Positions 24,726-36,905 of a DNA stretch of 64,000 nucleotides are shown piece after piece. This stretch comes from Channa striata (Eukaryota; Chordata; Actinopteri; Anabantiformes; Channidae): NCBI GenBank assembly GCA_033026295.1, contig CM065175.1, forward strand, positions 25,710,875 through 25,774,874, read 5' to 3'. The notes beneath the pieces were generated by a model. It searched no databases. It saw only the letters and a list, made by a program, of their open reading frames with translations, and was not told where the DNA came from. Position 1 is the stretch's first letter, and each line of letters opens with the position of its first letter. The translations under genes and the position numbers were made by a program.

Positions 24726-25558
24726 TGACGTTTTTTGAACGTGCAATTTGATTTTGGTCAATATATGCAGCACCTAATCCCCTATTACATCGGAACATAA
24801 TTGCAAACAGGTATTACTGGTAAAATAAAGATGAAATATGAATAAAACACACGTGTCCCCTACACAGTCTTAATCATGCAGTTGAAACTACCTGCAGGAC
24901 TGTGTGATGCAGAGCAGTGCAACTGATGAACAGGCAGTTTGTCCACTTGCACGTTCGGGTGAAGAAACATTGGCACCAACATCCTCTACGCCCACGTGCA
25001 GAAATTCAAGCATTCAGCATCGTGTTCCTTCACTGCGTGTTCACTCCAACCTTCACCACTCAGCTACTAACCGTGGCAGCGCCGTAACACATTTAGAGTT
25101 GACACATCACGTCTTTGGAGGCTGCAGGGCCATCGAACATTGGAAAAATGTGATATAACTGCTGCTACTTAAAAAACATAATCCTCACGTCCAGGGAAAC
25201 ATTAAAAAAGCTCTATCTGGTTTAATTTCACGTAATAATAGAAACATAAATGTTTGTCCAAAATCTAATAAAATCAAAAACCCTTTAATGTTAAATAATG
25301 GATGCAGCAGTTTTAGACGGTTTTCCCCATATCTGCTAGTTACAGCAGAGACATAAACACAGGCATAAATGTTTTCCAGCATGTGCCCAAAATCCATTAG
25401 CTACAGCTCGGAATGCCAATCTGTATATATTGTTCCCGTTTTTTATGGTTCCACAGGCTGCCAACTTGTCCCATTGTGCGTATGGTTTCCATACATGCAG
25501 ACCACATGACGCACTCCATACACAGCTATATTTACAGCTAATTAAATAATGGAAAGAG

Positions 25559-25563
<5 letters not shown>

Positions 25564-25607
<44 letters not shown>
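25564..25607. repeat. (AC)n microsatellite
   Basis: Uninterrupted; a TG tract of opposite sense starts about 87 bases away. Confidence 0.98.
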
Positions 25608-25609
<2 letters not shown>

Positions 25610-25693
25610 GGGATCATTGTTGAAATGGTATTTCCTTAATTAACAGGAATTTATTCATCAAAAATCAGATGCATGTGGTGATTCCAGCCCTGA

Positions 25694-25699
25694 GTGTGT

Positions 25700-25749
<50 letters not shown>
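25694..25749. repeat. (TG)n microsatellite
   Basis: One TC interruption near the start. Confidence 0.98.
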
Positions 25750-25752
<3 letters not shown>

Positions 25753-28700
25753 GTATGCTTTAATGTTATTATTTAGGGTGTATCCTCTACAGGCCTGCAG
25801 ACAGAGTCCTGCTGGTTTGAACAAAGAGTGACTGATGTGAGCTGACGTGGGATCAGATATTAAATCCAACACAATGAGTCCGACAACGTAAAGGGATTTA
25901 CTTTGATGTGCTGGTTTGAACTACTTCAGTGTTTGCGGCGACATTTGTTTTTTACTTTTATTCACGTTACAGCCGTCGCGCCTACACATAGATGCATCTC
26001 TTCGCTTCTTTAATTCGATTCTGCTCCACGTGCACGTACTCGTCTCACAGGTGGCTTGCCTCAGCTTATGTGTCTTTAAATTGATTCATAGATCATTTTG
26101 TTTTTGGTCATTTTCTAAATCAATTGTATTTTTGCCGTTATTTAAAGAGACGAGAGGTGAGCGGAAGTGAACGTGACAATGATGCGGACGTACTTTCTGC
26201 TTTGCCTTAACTTCAACTTTGACATCGGTGGCTGTGTTAAGGTTGGCACAAACAAAACCAATCGAACGCGTCCCAAAAATCAATCACCGCTCCGCTGCGG
26301 TCTTTCGACTCATGCCGTCCCTGAAAGCACACAAGTTTACAGTTGTGGTCGACATCATAAAACTCCACGCATTGTACTGCGAGCTGCGGACTTGATTTCA
26401 TTTACTCGACGATCCAAACACAAGGTTTCCACGGCCAAAGCTGAATGTAAACAGGTTCCTGCTGCAGCTTCGACTGTTACAGCTGAAACGTCAGTGCCAG
26501 AAAAATGAAGCGGGAAGTTTTTTTTTAAAAATCGTGACACCAGGCCATCGTTTACGTTCGGCACAAAGTCTGAAAGAAGTGGGGAACGCGTCTCACCCCG
26601 AGAGCACAATGACGCTGTTGGCACTGAACTATGAGTCAGTTTAATTAAAGCTGCAGAAAAAAACAGAGCTTCAGTCTATAATCTCGGCTCGTCTAATCTC
26701 CTCCCAGCGTGACAAGCTTCCCAACATGGATGACTTATTAAATCTCTGCTTGGTGCCCAGCAACAGGAGGCTGCGAGAAATGATGTGCTAAGCACGGTGG
26801 GAAACTTTCTCTTCACGTATTCGCCGGTCAAACGTTGAGTTGAATATTTCCATAGGTAAAGTGTTATCGTCCAATCCAACAATTATCTCTTTGATTGGGC
26901 TTTAGCTCGTTTTCTTGTTTAGCGTGTTTCCTTCTTTAGTCATCTTGGTTTCCTGCTCTTCATCATCCTTTTATTTTCTCTAACTCTTCCGCTAAGTCAT
27001 TTTCTGTGTAATCCATTCCAAACACTTTATCCCATGTTTTCATTATTTTCCTCTTTGCACTGTGGCATTTCATTGCTTCCTTCTGTGCTTACGTTCTAAC
27101 TTATTTTGTCTTGTTTTCCCTTGTAAAATGTTATCCCTTTCATTTCCCTGTTTTTGATGGTTTTTGCTCCTGGCTCTGATCCTCGTTTTGCAATAAATTC
27201 ATATTCTCTTTGTTATGCGTCTCCACTTACAGCCCCTTTCCTTGCAGTAAAGTGTCTCTGGGCTTCAGTCGCCGGCCCTCTTTTTTTCCTGCGCTGTGAT
27301 GGAGAGATTAGATCACTCTGTCATTTGCAGGACAGAGAGGAGACAGATGAAAGCAGATCAATGGGAAATAAAACAGACAATAAAAGTCAGATTTGTGCTT
27401 TGATTCCTTAAGCTGTGGGATCAGAAGACAGGAAGGAAATGAAAGGAGGGAGGAGGAGATTGTTCACAACTCTCTCCTTCCATCTCCTTGATTCAGATCT
27501 TTCTTTTGATATTAATGTTATCTCAGGAACAGGATTTCTATCTTGTTCATTTGTATTTACAGCCTTTCCATCATCCTACAGCCTTTTTTTTCGCATCATA
27601 TCAGCTGTGTTTAAATCAAAGGTTGCGATTCCTTCTTTTGAATTTTTGCAGTTGTCTGTTTTTCCGCTTCCTAATTTATTTGCGTAACGCCCCAATTCCA
27701 CTCTTCTCATATTTCTGTATTTACGTGTCTGTTCGCTTTCCTAAAACTCTTCCTATTTGTAGTTCTATGTCTTTGTTGCCCTTTTCATCTGTTCCATCTT
27801 ACTCCTCCCCACCCCACCACCTCAGCTATGAGGAAATCCTTTGGCAGGTCATCAGATCATGCGTCTGATAAGGAAAGGCACAGATGCTTCTCCCTCCTTC
27901 TGTCTGTTACTCTGGGATTTTCTTCACGCAGCTTTGCTAGTGCAGCTTATGTCAGGTCTAAATCCCACTGGAAACTATTGCAGCATTTAACGAGCCCAAA
28001 TCTGATTAAAATCTGCGGACGATAAATAGAATAAAACACGACCTGATCAAGCCCGAGGGAATTAACTGAAATTATAGCCAGACTTTGCCCAAACCCCGTC
28101 CAGTGAGGACGAGGTGGATTCGGTTTTCAACTGAGAACCAGAGCTCCATCGCTTACTAATCCTACTGATACTACAAGGCTTAACAAAGCTGAAAGATCTC
28201 AACTTTAAACAGACGCTTTGATGAGCTAATTCTACCTGGACCAATATAAACCCACAATAATGACATAAAGCTGCCACGATCATCTGATTTGTTTGTTATG
28301 ACTAATCAAATCCAGGAAAGAAATTAAAAGCTACATTATAAGAGGGACTGTGTAAGACAAAGATCACATGCACAGACTGTAACTAGCAAAGTGTGGAGGA
28401 GTTTTTCTTTGTCTTTGCTGTAAAAAGAAGGACAGTGCAAACAGAAATCTGTTCTGCTCAAGACTGTCGCATTGCAGCTCCTGGGTTAGATTTTCTCCTG
28501 CCTAAAATCTAAAAACCATCTTTAAAGTTTCACAGCATTAACCTTTGTGAGTTTGCAAGACATGCAAATGTTGTCGGAGAAACAAAGACATAGGAAGACG
28601 TAATTGTTACAGCACTGTAAAAATGTCACATGCAAGCTGGAATGAAAGATTTGCTGAAACGTATTCTTTCCGTATTCTTTCTTATTTCAATTCTCTGGTC

Positions 28701-29497
28701 AATTGGTGCCGAACAAGTCATTTGAACTGGGTTATGAGGTGCAGAGACCAAAGCCTGGGTCTGAGCGGTAGCTACCGGACAGGGGAGGTTTCAAAAATGA
28801 TTCCTGCAAATATGCTGTTGCCCAGTTTGGCCACAGCCGACTAAGAGCAAACTGAGATTTCAAGTCTTGATTAGACAGGAAACCCAAGCAAAAAGTCTGT
28901 TTATTACCTGACGCTGAGGAAAGTGAAACCACATGGGAAAAGCTGATCACTGCGGCCTTGGTTTCACGACTATTGACTATGTGTCTTTAACACTTTATGT
29001 CCTATAAGGTAACGGGACGGAAAGAAGAATTTATGAATAAACTGCAAACGCTGCAAACGCTTGAGCTTTTCCCAGAAAACAGCTGCTGGCTGCAGGTGAA
29101 AATGACGCTGATGAAAGCAGGAAAAATGGACATTAAAGTCGCTCTTTATAAAACCAAAGCACTGAGCTAAAGGTGCTGCAGAGTTCAGGAGAGCTATGGA
29201 ACTGAATGGATGGGTAATGAGCGACACCTTTCCACGTTACATACCTTATTTTTCATTGTTAATAAGTACATTTTTACTAGAGCATCTTTAAGTACATCTA
29301 ATTATTTGAAGATGCCTCTCACTCGGGCGACCTCCCACTGTGAGTTACATGTCTAAAAGACCACACCGGATAATGGCTGAATTCTCCTAACATTGTCTGG
29401 ACTTCCTCTCTGAAACAGGCTCAATACTAATAATAAAATGGAAAAACGAAATCACAGAATGCTCATTTAAATCGATCTGTAACATCATTCAGTGGGT

Positions 29498-29885
29498 GCG
29501 TTTACATGGACTTCGTCTTTCTTGGTAAAGCTGATTTAACCGTCATGTGTACGTGTAACCTGGTGACCTGTGTAACTGAAGGCTGCAGACAGGAACATGC
29601 AGCATCCCCCTCGTTAGCCGCCAGCCTCATTTTTAGAAAACAAAGTTGGTCTAGGTCAGACAGAAACTTTGACTAACACCTCATAGAAGTTTAAACCAAA
29701 ATCAGAAAGCAGTACGTTCTCTCAGTATACTGTTAAAATCATTGCACTGTGGCTTCCAAAATAAGCCAGAGGAGGGGAAATCAGGTCACTTAACATTCTT
29801 AAGTGCATGCAAGTACCGTTCCCCGTTCCCCGAGAACCCAAGAAAGCTGGTTTCTGAGGACTGCAGTTACTTACGCGCATGGAAA
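29498..29885 (-). mobile_element. Dispersed element, copy B
   Basis: Starts GCGTTTACATGGACTTCGTC with TTTCTTGGTAAAGCTGATTT and ends, in reverse complement, TTTCCATGCGCGTAAGTAAC followed by CAGAAACCAGCTTTCTTGGG, CTCGGGGAACGGGGAACGG and GCATGCACTTAAG. Compared with copy A it is inverted and about 120 bases longer in the middle. No open frame of note. Confidence 0.6.
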
Positions 29886-30181
29886 CCAGCAAAAACCAGT
29901 AATGTTGGCGATGTACAGTATTACTTGGTTGAGGACTTCACGGGTCTCCAAGGGTCAGATGATATATGATATTTAAACCGCGTGATACTGTGAAGCACTG
30001 AGAAGGGAATTGAGATCACGGCTGACTGGAACCGGCAGCCTGCCTACCTGCCTTCAGTCAAACACCTGGCAACAGCCTCAGGAGTCTCTGTGGCTCTGTG
30101 CAGGTAGAGCCGGCTCTGCTGTGGCTCGTCATCAGGAGATGAAAAGACAAAGTCCCACACTCAGCAGATAGCCTACCCCCA

Positions 30182-30182
<1 letters not shown>

Positions 30183-30241
<59 letters not shown>
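30183..30241. repeat. (CA)n microsatellite, 59 bases
   Basis: Uninterrupted; a TG tract at about 30413-30434 and a CA tract at about 30592-30618 follow. Confidence 0.98.
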
Positions 30242-30243
<2 letters not shown>

Positions 30244-31848
30244 TGGCACACAGACCGCCGAGTGTTAGTCAGCCAAATGAAAGGCGGCCTTTCATTGATA
30301 AGGCAGACGGCCACATAAACAGGCTGTCTGAGGGAAAACAAACCAGACCCCCTTCACCCCACTGTGCTTCGTTCAGCCTCCAGAGGGTCGGAGTGTGTGT
30401 AAGGCTGAGACGTGTGTGTGTGTGTGTGTGTGTGTTCCTGGGGTGAACCATCTCCCTGAGGAAGTCAGAAAATGATAGAGAGCGACAGAGACGCACAGAA
30501 AGAGAGAGAGACTTTTTAGCTCCTGTCAGTCCTTTAACCTGATACTCAAACACACAGGTCAGCTAAGAGCCTGCCATTCACACTGTACCAACACACACAC
30601 ACACACACACACACACACTTCCTCTTCACGAACACACACTTGTTAACGTGCAAACACACCAACATTTACTTCAACAAGGCAGCTGCTCGTGGACGGGTGT
30701 ACACAGACATTTACAGGTATACCCATAAACGGACCTTCCATTAGAACACGTTAGTGCTCGGATTAGTTCTGATCCCGGAGCTTTGCTACCAAAACCAAAA
30801 TCTTTTAATAACAAGTTTCAGCTATTTAGTAATGCTTATTCACAAGCCCCTCTATTCTCTTAAACCCCCCCAAAAAAAAGCCTAACTTCTCAAAGGCATA
30901 TGTTGGAAACAGTCTTAACATAAAGCAGCTGTATAAGATTATAATCTTAAAACATATTTTTCAAGTGAGCTAAATCTTGATGTAGATTTGGAAATATCAA
31001 ATTGAATTATTTGATGGAGTTTCATACTTCTGCCTGTGGTATGTTCTCTCTCTTTTTCTGAGACTCTTGACTTCTCTCACTGCATTTTGGACTGGCTCCA
31101 CCTGTCACTGCTTCTACTTGGACTGTCCTGAAATCAGGGGGCAAATCTACAAATGCAGAATATGCACAAAAACCCCAAATACAGCCATTACAGAGAATCA
31201 ACTGTCACTGTCCTTTTTAAAGTTTAGTCTCAAGAAACCCCAGGGTTGTTGGTTCGATTCTATCGAGCGGACCGACAAGTAGACTGTGCTGAAAACGTCT
31301 TTGTACGTTGGGCTGCGTAGGTTTTCTATGCATCTGTTTTGGATTTGATCAGGACATAATCTGTTAAAATGATCTCACTTATGCACAGTGCCACTTACAC
31401 GCACACTGTGCATTAACACAATGTCGTCTCCAGGGTCCACATCCATGCAGACACATGACATCACAAACCTACTGAAATATGAATATACAGATTGATACAC
31501 AAACGGAAATGTATGTGCAAACACACAAATTGGCCAAATCAAACACTCAAAGGCATATATGTGTATACAAGCCTGGAACGCACACTTCCTCCTGCGCTCG
31601 TAGACGTACACACGTAGACACGAGGAGTGAGAGGCCTGGCCGTTGATGGCGTTGGTCCTCTGCTCTACACTGGGATCTGTGTTCAGCCATGTTTAGAGCT
31701 CCATTTGGGGCCAAATAAATCAAGCTGCTGTCTACCAGAAGCCTCCATTAGGGGCCCTGCGAGGACCCGGGACAGCCTGTCACTCACCCCGTCAGTCAGC
31801 GCGCCGGCCTCGTCCAGCGTTTGAACTTATAATTACAGGGAGGCTCAG

Positions 31849-31871
31849 CCCGGCTCGGCTCGGCTCGGCTC
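31849..31871. repeat. (CGGCT)n pentanucleotide repeat
   Basis: Four CGGCT units inside a CpG-rich patch. Confidence 0.9.
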
Positions 31872-32543
31872 CCGAGGCCCCCCCCTCCGCCGCCTCCCAG
31901 ACGGCAGCGCTCGCTAGCCCCGCGCTAATGCTAATACTAACAAACGACGGACGCTTCACCTCCTGAGGAAACAGCGGCGGGGAAAATATTTATGGAAACT
32001 AAAAAGGCTCATTCCGTTTTTTCTGCCCCCTTTGGCCTCCCGTCATCCATTTCCACTAAGTCCTTCTGGAGCTTTTAGTTTTTATTTCTTTGAGTGACAG
32101 TCCTGGGTTTCCCCTCGAATTTGAGAGGGTTTGATGATTCAGTTCGTTGACGTGCACTAGCGCCAGGCACAACCTCTGACTGCCACAGATTAATCAAACA
32201 TAAGTTAGAGGGGAGAGTGTAAAACACAGGGTCTGCAAAGAATGATGGATTTTGAAGGAGTTACAGGGGAGGGAGGTGGAGGAGAAACACGCCTCAGAGC
32301 GGGACCGAAGACAGATATAGTGTCAGAGTAGAGCTGGAAATTACCGCCAGTGCCCAAACAAGCCGGCGAGTTTTGTCCATAGCTGGTCTGTCTTCTCTAC
32401 TACGTGACAAACAATCATTCACGGGTCCTGCTCGGTTCTGAAGCTCATCAATCATAATCGGCCGGTCAAATAGTTCAAACCTAGGGTGTATTTTGGAATC
32501 AAGCCGCTGTGGTCGGCAGATGAAACAGTTTCCTGCGCTTACA

Positions 32544-32548
<5 letters not shown>

Positions 32549-32575
<27 letters not shown>
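32549..32575. repeat. (AC)n microsatellite
   Basis: Uninterrupted AC tract. Confidence 0.97.
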
Positions 32576-35500
32576 ACGTCTGACGTGGCTCACTAGCTCT
32601 TAGGAATTCATGAATAAAATATAGGCCCATAAAGGCAGCATGAACAATGGAAATATTATCCTCCGCTGCATAAATGCACAGCCGACCACAGAGTACTCTC
32701 ACAGGGAGCTCGTTCTTCTTATCTGTGACGGCTCATCGGCGATGGTCGGCCTGCTGCACGGGGAGACACACTTGCTAACGAGGGGGAACCCCGTCTCCCA
32801 GGACTGATGCAGAAAATTTCGCCAGCAGACATTCCTAAAGGCCAAAATGAAAGAGGTGCCTAGTTCAGCAGCATTCCGGATTGGCCACACATTCCTTTTG
32901 CCATTCGAACGACACTGTGCACGGAGCGACGGTCTTATGAGGTAAACAGTGTAGTTCCATCTGATGAAAGTTCTTGACCAGGGTAAAGTCAGGAGCAATT
33001 ATCTACCTTCTCCATTTGAACCATTACTGTGAAAACACAAAGCACTGAGCGCATTTGATTTTACACTTGTCCAACTTTCAGGCCCACATTTATGGAAAAT
33101 TAGGAAATGATGCATCCGCATAAACCCATCCCACAACAGAAGCTAAACTGCTGAGCTGGCCCTGGCCTCAGCAGCACGACTCCTAATACTGACATGAATT
33201 ATTAATTTGACGTATTCATCACTCTTCCGACCAGCCGTCGATAGCCTCCATTATAGCGGGTGTGTATACATTACAGAGTGTATAGTGTGTCAGAAACTTC
33301 CCGCATACGAGCCGCCGCATGGCGGGAAGAAAGGAAAACAGAAGGAGAGAGAGAGAGACGGAGAGATGCAAGGGGTGATGGACGGGAGTGACGGCAGAAA
33401 GCATTAGCGTGAGGACGCAGAGTCATAATGTCAGAGCTAGATATCGGACAGAGCAAACGAGCGTGTGAGGTAATGGCGTTTTGACAGGTAATTCAAACTG
33501 CAGATTGGAAGTTCACAGCGGTAAAGTCTGGATGCACGTGCGATGACCAGGCCATGGCGAGCACTCAAAGCTGGGATGCTCTGTATATCACTAACTAATG
33601 GTAAATTGATAACAGTATCACACTGCAGGTAAATATGGAAACCAACCGTGGAAACACATTAGGAAACAGTGTCTGCCTAAAGGAATAATACTGCAAATAC
33701 TTATTCTGTAATGTTTTTATGTTATTAACTGGCTTGTTAATATCATCTGTTCGTACCCGACGAGGAGAAATGGGACTAGCAGTTATTCCAAGTGTTGTGT
33801 TCTCTTCCGGCCTTGCTAATTTTAGGACTGAAGACGGACGGAGCACCTCAGCTGAGGTGGGGACTCGCAGAGATGAAGCGAACAGCTGGTTGGTCGGTAA
33901 GTCGTGCAGGGCTGCTTTATGACACATATGCGGTTTTTTGATTTTACATTTTATCAAACAGAGAAGCCAAACAGCTGAGGAGGAGATGTGAGGAGACGTT
34001 TATCGAGAGAAAAGTCAATCCTGCACTACTATGAAAAGTACAAGACGTGGCAGGTTATGTTGATGTCACTGACGTTACTTGAACTGTAAGAACTCAAAAA
34101 GGTCCCAGTGGTGGGAAAAATGAAAGAAGGGACCACTGCTTTGGTAAAACTTGCTAAACGACGTAATCACTACGTAAACAATGGCAGCCATATTTCAATA
34201 AATAACTGCAGACATTTGAGCAGGTTAATTCCTTTAAAAAGGCATATTACAATATGTCTGAAAATGTACACTCACTGCTCATATCAGTATGGATCAACTT
34301 GTATTTGTTCTCCAGCTTTCATGGAGCAGTTATGGAAATACTGTACCTATGTTTCTGTATGTAAACAGCTTATTTCCGTAGCTTACAGGTGGTCAGTCAG
34401 TGGAAAGTGTTCCCATGTTATGTTTTAGGATCTACGGGCTCCAGGGCGAGGCGACCTCACTGCAGGGTCATAATTCATGTTATTCCCACAACAATGAGAA
34501 AGATATTAAATACCGTCTATTCAAATGACCTGGGCTGACAGTTTATGTGTCTACAATGTCGTCGATGAAGTGTGACTGCAATAAGCTGCTGATTAAACTG
34601 TTAACGTGGAATGCCTTACGCTGAGCGAGCGTATTAGCATTTACGGCAGACATGTTTACATCGGACTCCTTGATAGCTTATTCTAGCGACAACCAAGCAA
34701 ACCCTGAGGTGAATGCTGTTTATTTGAATTAGAATGGCGTTAAAAACTTCAACAAGCTCATTAATTTCCTCTCATTAAACTCAAACAATACTTCTGAAGC
34801 TTGAACGTTAATGCACATTAAATGAACGTATAGTTACATCGCGAGAGAATGGCTCCCATCACCGAGAGGCAAGCGGTGACGTACTGACAGCTTTCACAGC
34901 TAATGAACGGATGATGTCACGCAGCCCTGCTGCGCTAATGAGAAGCTAATGGACGGCGGAGCTGATCAAGCCCAAGTTGGCCTCTAGAGTAAACAGCGGG
35001 GGAAAGGAACCATCACTTTGTCTCTCACCCACACACAACATCGCAGCGACAGTAAGCTCAGTTCCACCCTCCAGTATGTACATGTTGAACAACGGGTGAA
35101 ACAAAAGCCCGACGGCTGCGTGTTTTAAAGTCGGCCTCACACACAGCTGCACGTGTAACCTAACTCTAAAAAGAGTTGTGATCCTAATCCAACAAAAAAA
35201 CCAATCTGTGAGAATGGATTTCAGTGGCATCACCCTTTGAAATGTCCTTATTCTAACATCCTGTGGTCCACACCTGAGCTCTGAAAATCAAGTCCTCACA
35301 AAAACAGCCCTGGACAGACGCAGTCGATTACTCGCAGGCCGGGAAGCTACGCGTGGGAGTTCAGATCCAAGAGTTTCAACAACAGGTTGTATCGGTTTAA
35401 ATCAGCGTGACTTCATGCGTGCATATACTTTATGGTATGTGTGTGTGTCCAACTGGGTGTGAGCTCACAGCTAATCACCTAAAGAGAGGAGGTCCATAAA

Positions 35501-35847
35501 TCAGCAAAATACAACTCCCACACTGCAGGAGCACGTCATCGCCGTGTGCGTCTGTGTGCGAGTTAACATAACAAAACCCACGAGGGCGAGAGAGTGAGAC
35601 TTTCCCTCTGCGGTAAAGAATTTACTTCCATGCCCGGCTATTAAAAAGATTTTCCACTTTCTTCAGCTTATCTGCATTTCGGTGGCAGCGGCAGGGCAGC
35701 AGGGTCTGTAAGTTTCTCCTCCGCAGCCATGTCGTCCAGCATCGCCCGGGTTCTCAAAGTTGTCCGACTGAGTCTTTCTAGTCCTAGAACCAGACATCAG
35801 GGCCGGAGCAACAGAATAATGTTTGTGCGTGTTCATAATCATCTGAC

Positions 35848-36000
35848 CTGGCTGTAAGTGGCATCAAGCAGGGTGTCCAGGTTCTGCAGGGGCGCTGGGG
35901 TTTTGTCCTTAAATCGAGTCAGCAGCCGGCGCTGGATGGCTCTGAACTGGACGGCTCGCTCCGACAGCAGGTCCTGGTACTGCTGTGCACTGACACGCAG
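35848..36000 (-). CDS. bbs9: BBS9 coding exon, 11th in window (helical hairpin)
   Basis: 51 complete codons between a TTTTAG acceptor and a GTCAGA donor, phase 0 at both ends. The translation contains LLSERAVQFRAIQRRLL and RFKDKTPAPLQNLDTLLDA, almost the same as human about 654-704. It forms long helices with many Arg/Gln residues in the C-terminal half. It sits 188 bases from the previous exon and is followed by the longest intron in the window, 26.9 kb. Confidence 0.97.
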
Positions 36001-36188
36001 CTAAAACACACACATGCAGATAGAGACGCGCATGTAGTGGTTGTTTTACCTTAATCTCAGACGATCTTAAATTGTTTGTATTAGTTGACTGAAGAGAAAG
36101 CTTACATCTGTCCTCTGAGATTTTGAGATTTACAGATTTACAGATATTCGTGCTGAATCAATGGATGCAGTCTGTAACGTGCGTGTAC

Positions 36189-36361
36189 CTGGAAGTGGTG
36201 GTCTACAGACAGGAAGTACTCCTGCAGTGGGAGCGGTCCACTGAAGCTCTTCTTGAAGTCCTTGACTCCCATTTTGGAGAAATGCTGGTTGAACCTGTGA
36301 ACCAGCTCTTTCACCACCAGCCACATGTCCTCAAAACTGTCACTCTGAATGCGGTAACGCT
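36189..36361 (-). CDS. bbs9: BBS9 coding exon, 10th in window (platform helix and alpha/beta hairpin)
   Basis: Opens after TTGCTCAG and closes TTC-CAG before GTACAC. It encodes QRYRIQSDSFEDMWLVVKEL, then HFSKMGVKDFKKSFSGPLP, then LQEYFLSVDHHFQ. These are near-identical to the human segments of about 597-653 (QRYRIQS, FEDLW, GVKDF, SFSG, PLQEYF, DHHF), making it one of the most conserved parts of the protein. It covers the platform's helix and the start of the alpha/beta hairpin. The exon ends at phase 0. Confidence 0.97.
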
Positions 36362-36510
36362 CTGAGCAAGAAAGATTTAGATTTACCTTTCAGAAGTAGC
36401 ACCAGTAAAGAAACCGAAGCCACAAACCAGCACCGTATCAAGTTTTAATGAAGATAAACTGATGCCTTACGAAAACCAGATTCATCATTTAGTACGGTTG
36501 TGAGACTCAC

Positions 36511-36606
36511 GGGAGGTCTTGGAGGCCAGCACGGCAACCTTGGCTCCCGACAGGAACTGGAAAGCCAAACTATTCCCATCCTTATCTTCAGATTTTGCTG
36601 AAAACT
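36511..36606 (-). CDS. bbs9: BBS9 coding exon, 9th in window (platform domain)
   Basis: A 96-base exon from a TCTGCAG acceptor to GTGAGT. With the carried-over G it reads EFSAKSEDKDGNSLAFQFL followed by SGAKVAVLASKTS. The core pattern FQFLSGAKVAVLASKTS is closely similar to human BBS9 about 580-596 (FHFLGGARITVLASKTS). It belongs to the platform domain. The Lys/Asp/Glu-rich first third corresponds to an acidic loop in human (SDDD). It ends with one C that joins AG of the next exon to make glutamine. Confidence 0.96.
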
Positions 36607-36738
36607 CTGCAGACAGAGACAGAAGGCAGCATGTGATGAGACAGATAGGACATCATATCATGATGCAGGACGCCAGCAAAAGTTGAACAAGATACAGTCA
36701 CACTGTTCACAAAGACACACCAGCTTACACAAAGCACG

Positions 36739-36763
36739 TGTGTGTGTGTGTGTGTGTGTGTGT
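36739..36763. repeat. (TG)n microsatellite
   Basis: Within the 0.64-kb BBS9 intron, opposite in sense to 36877-36903. Confidence 0.97.
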
Positions 36764-36873
36764 CAGAGCTGCTGATTGTTGCCGATCAACAGATAAGTGG
36801 GAAACGAAATGAGACGGTTCCAGGGTTCACAACACACGCGTGTAAATAAACAGGCATAAACACACTTGTTTAA

Positions 36874-36876
<3 letters not shown>

Positions 36877-36903
<27 letters not shown>
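36877..36903. repeat. (CA)n microsatellite
   Basis: Within the 0.64-kb BBS9 intron. Confidence 0.97.

Positions 36904-36905
<2 letters not shown>

Larger units (their letters stand above)
8990..35847 (-). other. bbs9: BBS9 intron, 26.9 kb
   Basis: The largest intron in the window. It holds at least 18 CA/TG microsatellites, a local duplication (9479-9616 and 9879-10024), purine-rich tracts (10045-10225, 13490-13720), relics of mobile elements (14300-14490, 19140-19270, 22678-22945, 24560-24725, 29498-29885), a C-rich minisatellite (23817-23911), a CpG-rich patch (31630-31960) and complex non-repetitive stretches (32580-33000, 34540-34980). I found no open frame resembling a known protein on either strand and no convincing RNA gene, so I do not call a nested gene. 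Confidence 0.85.

Noticed and set aside
26167..26508. 113-codon plus-strand frame in the large intron as a nested gene
   Set aside because: No similarity to any family that I recognise, no promoter or splice context; length is within chance for the amount of sequence.
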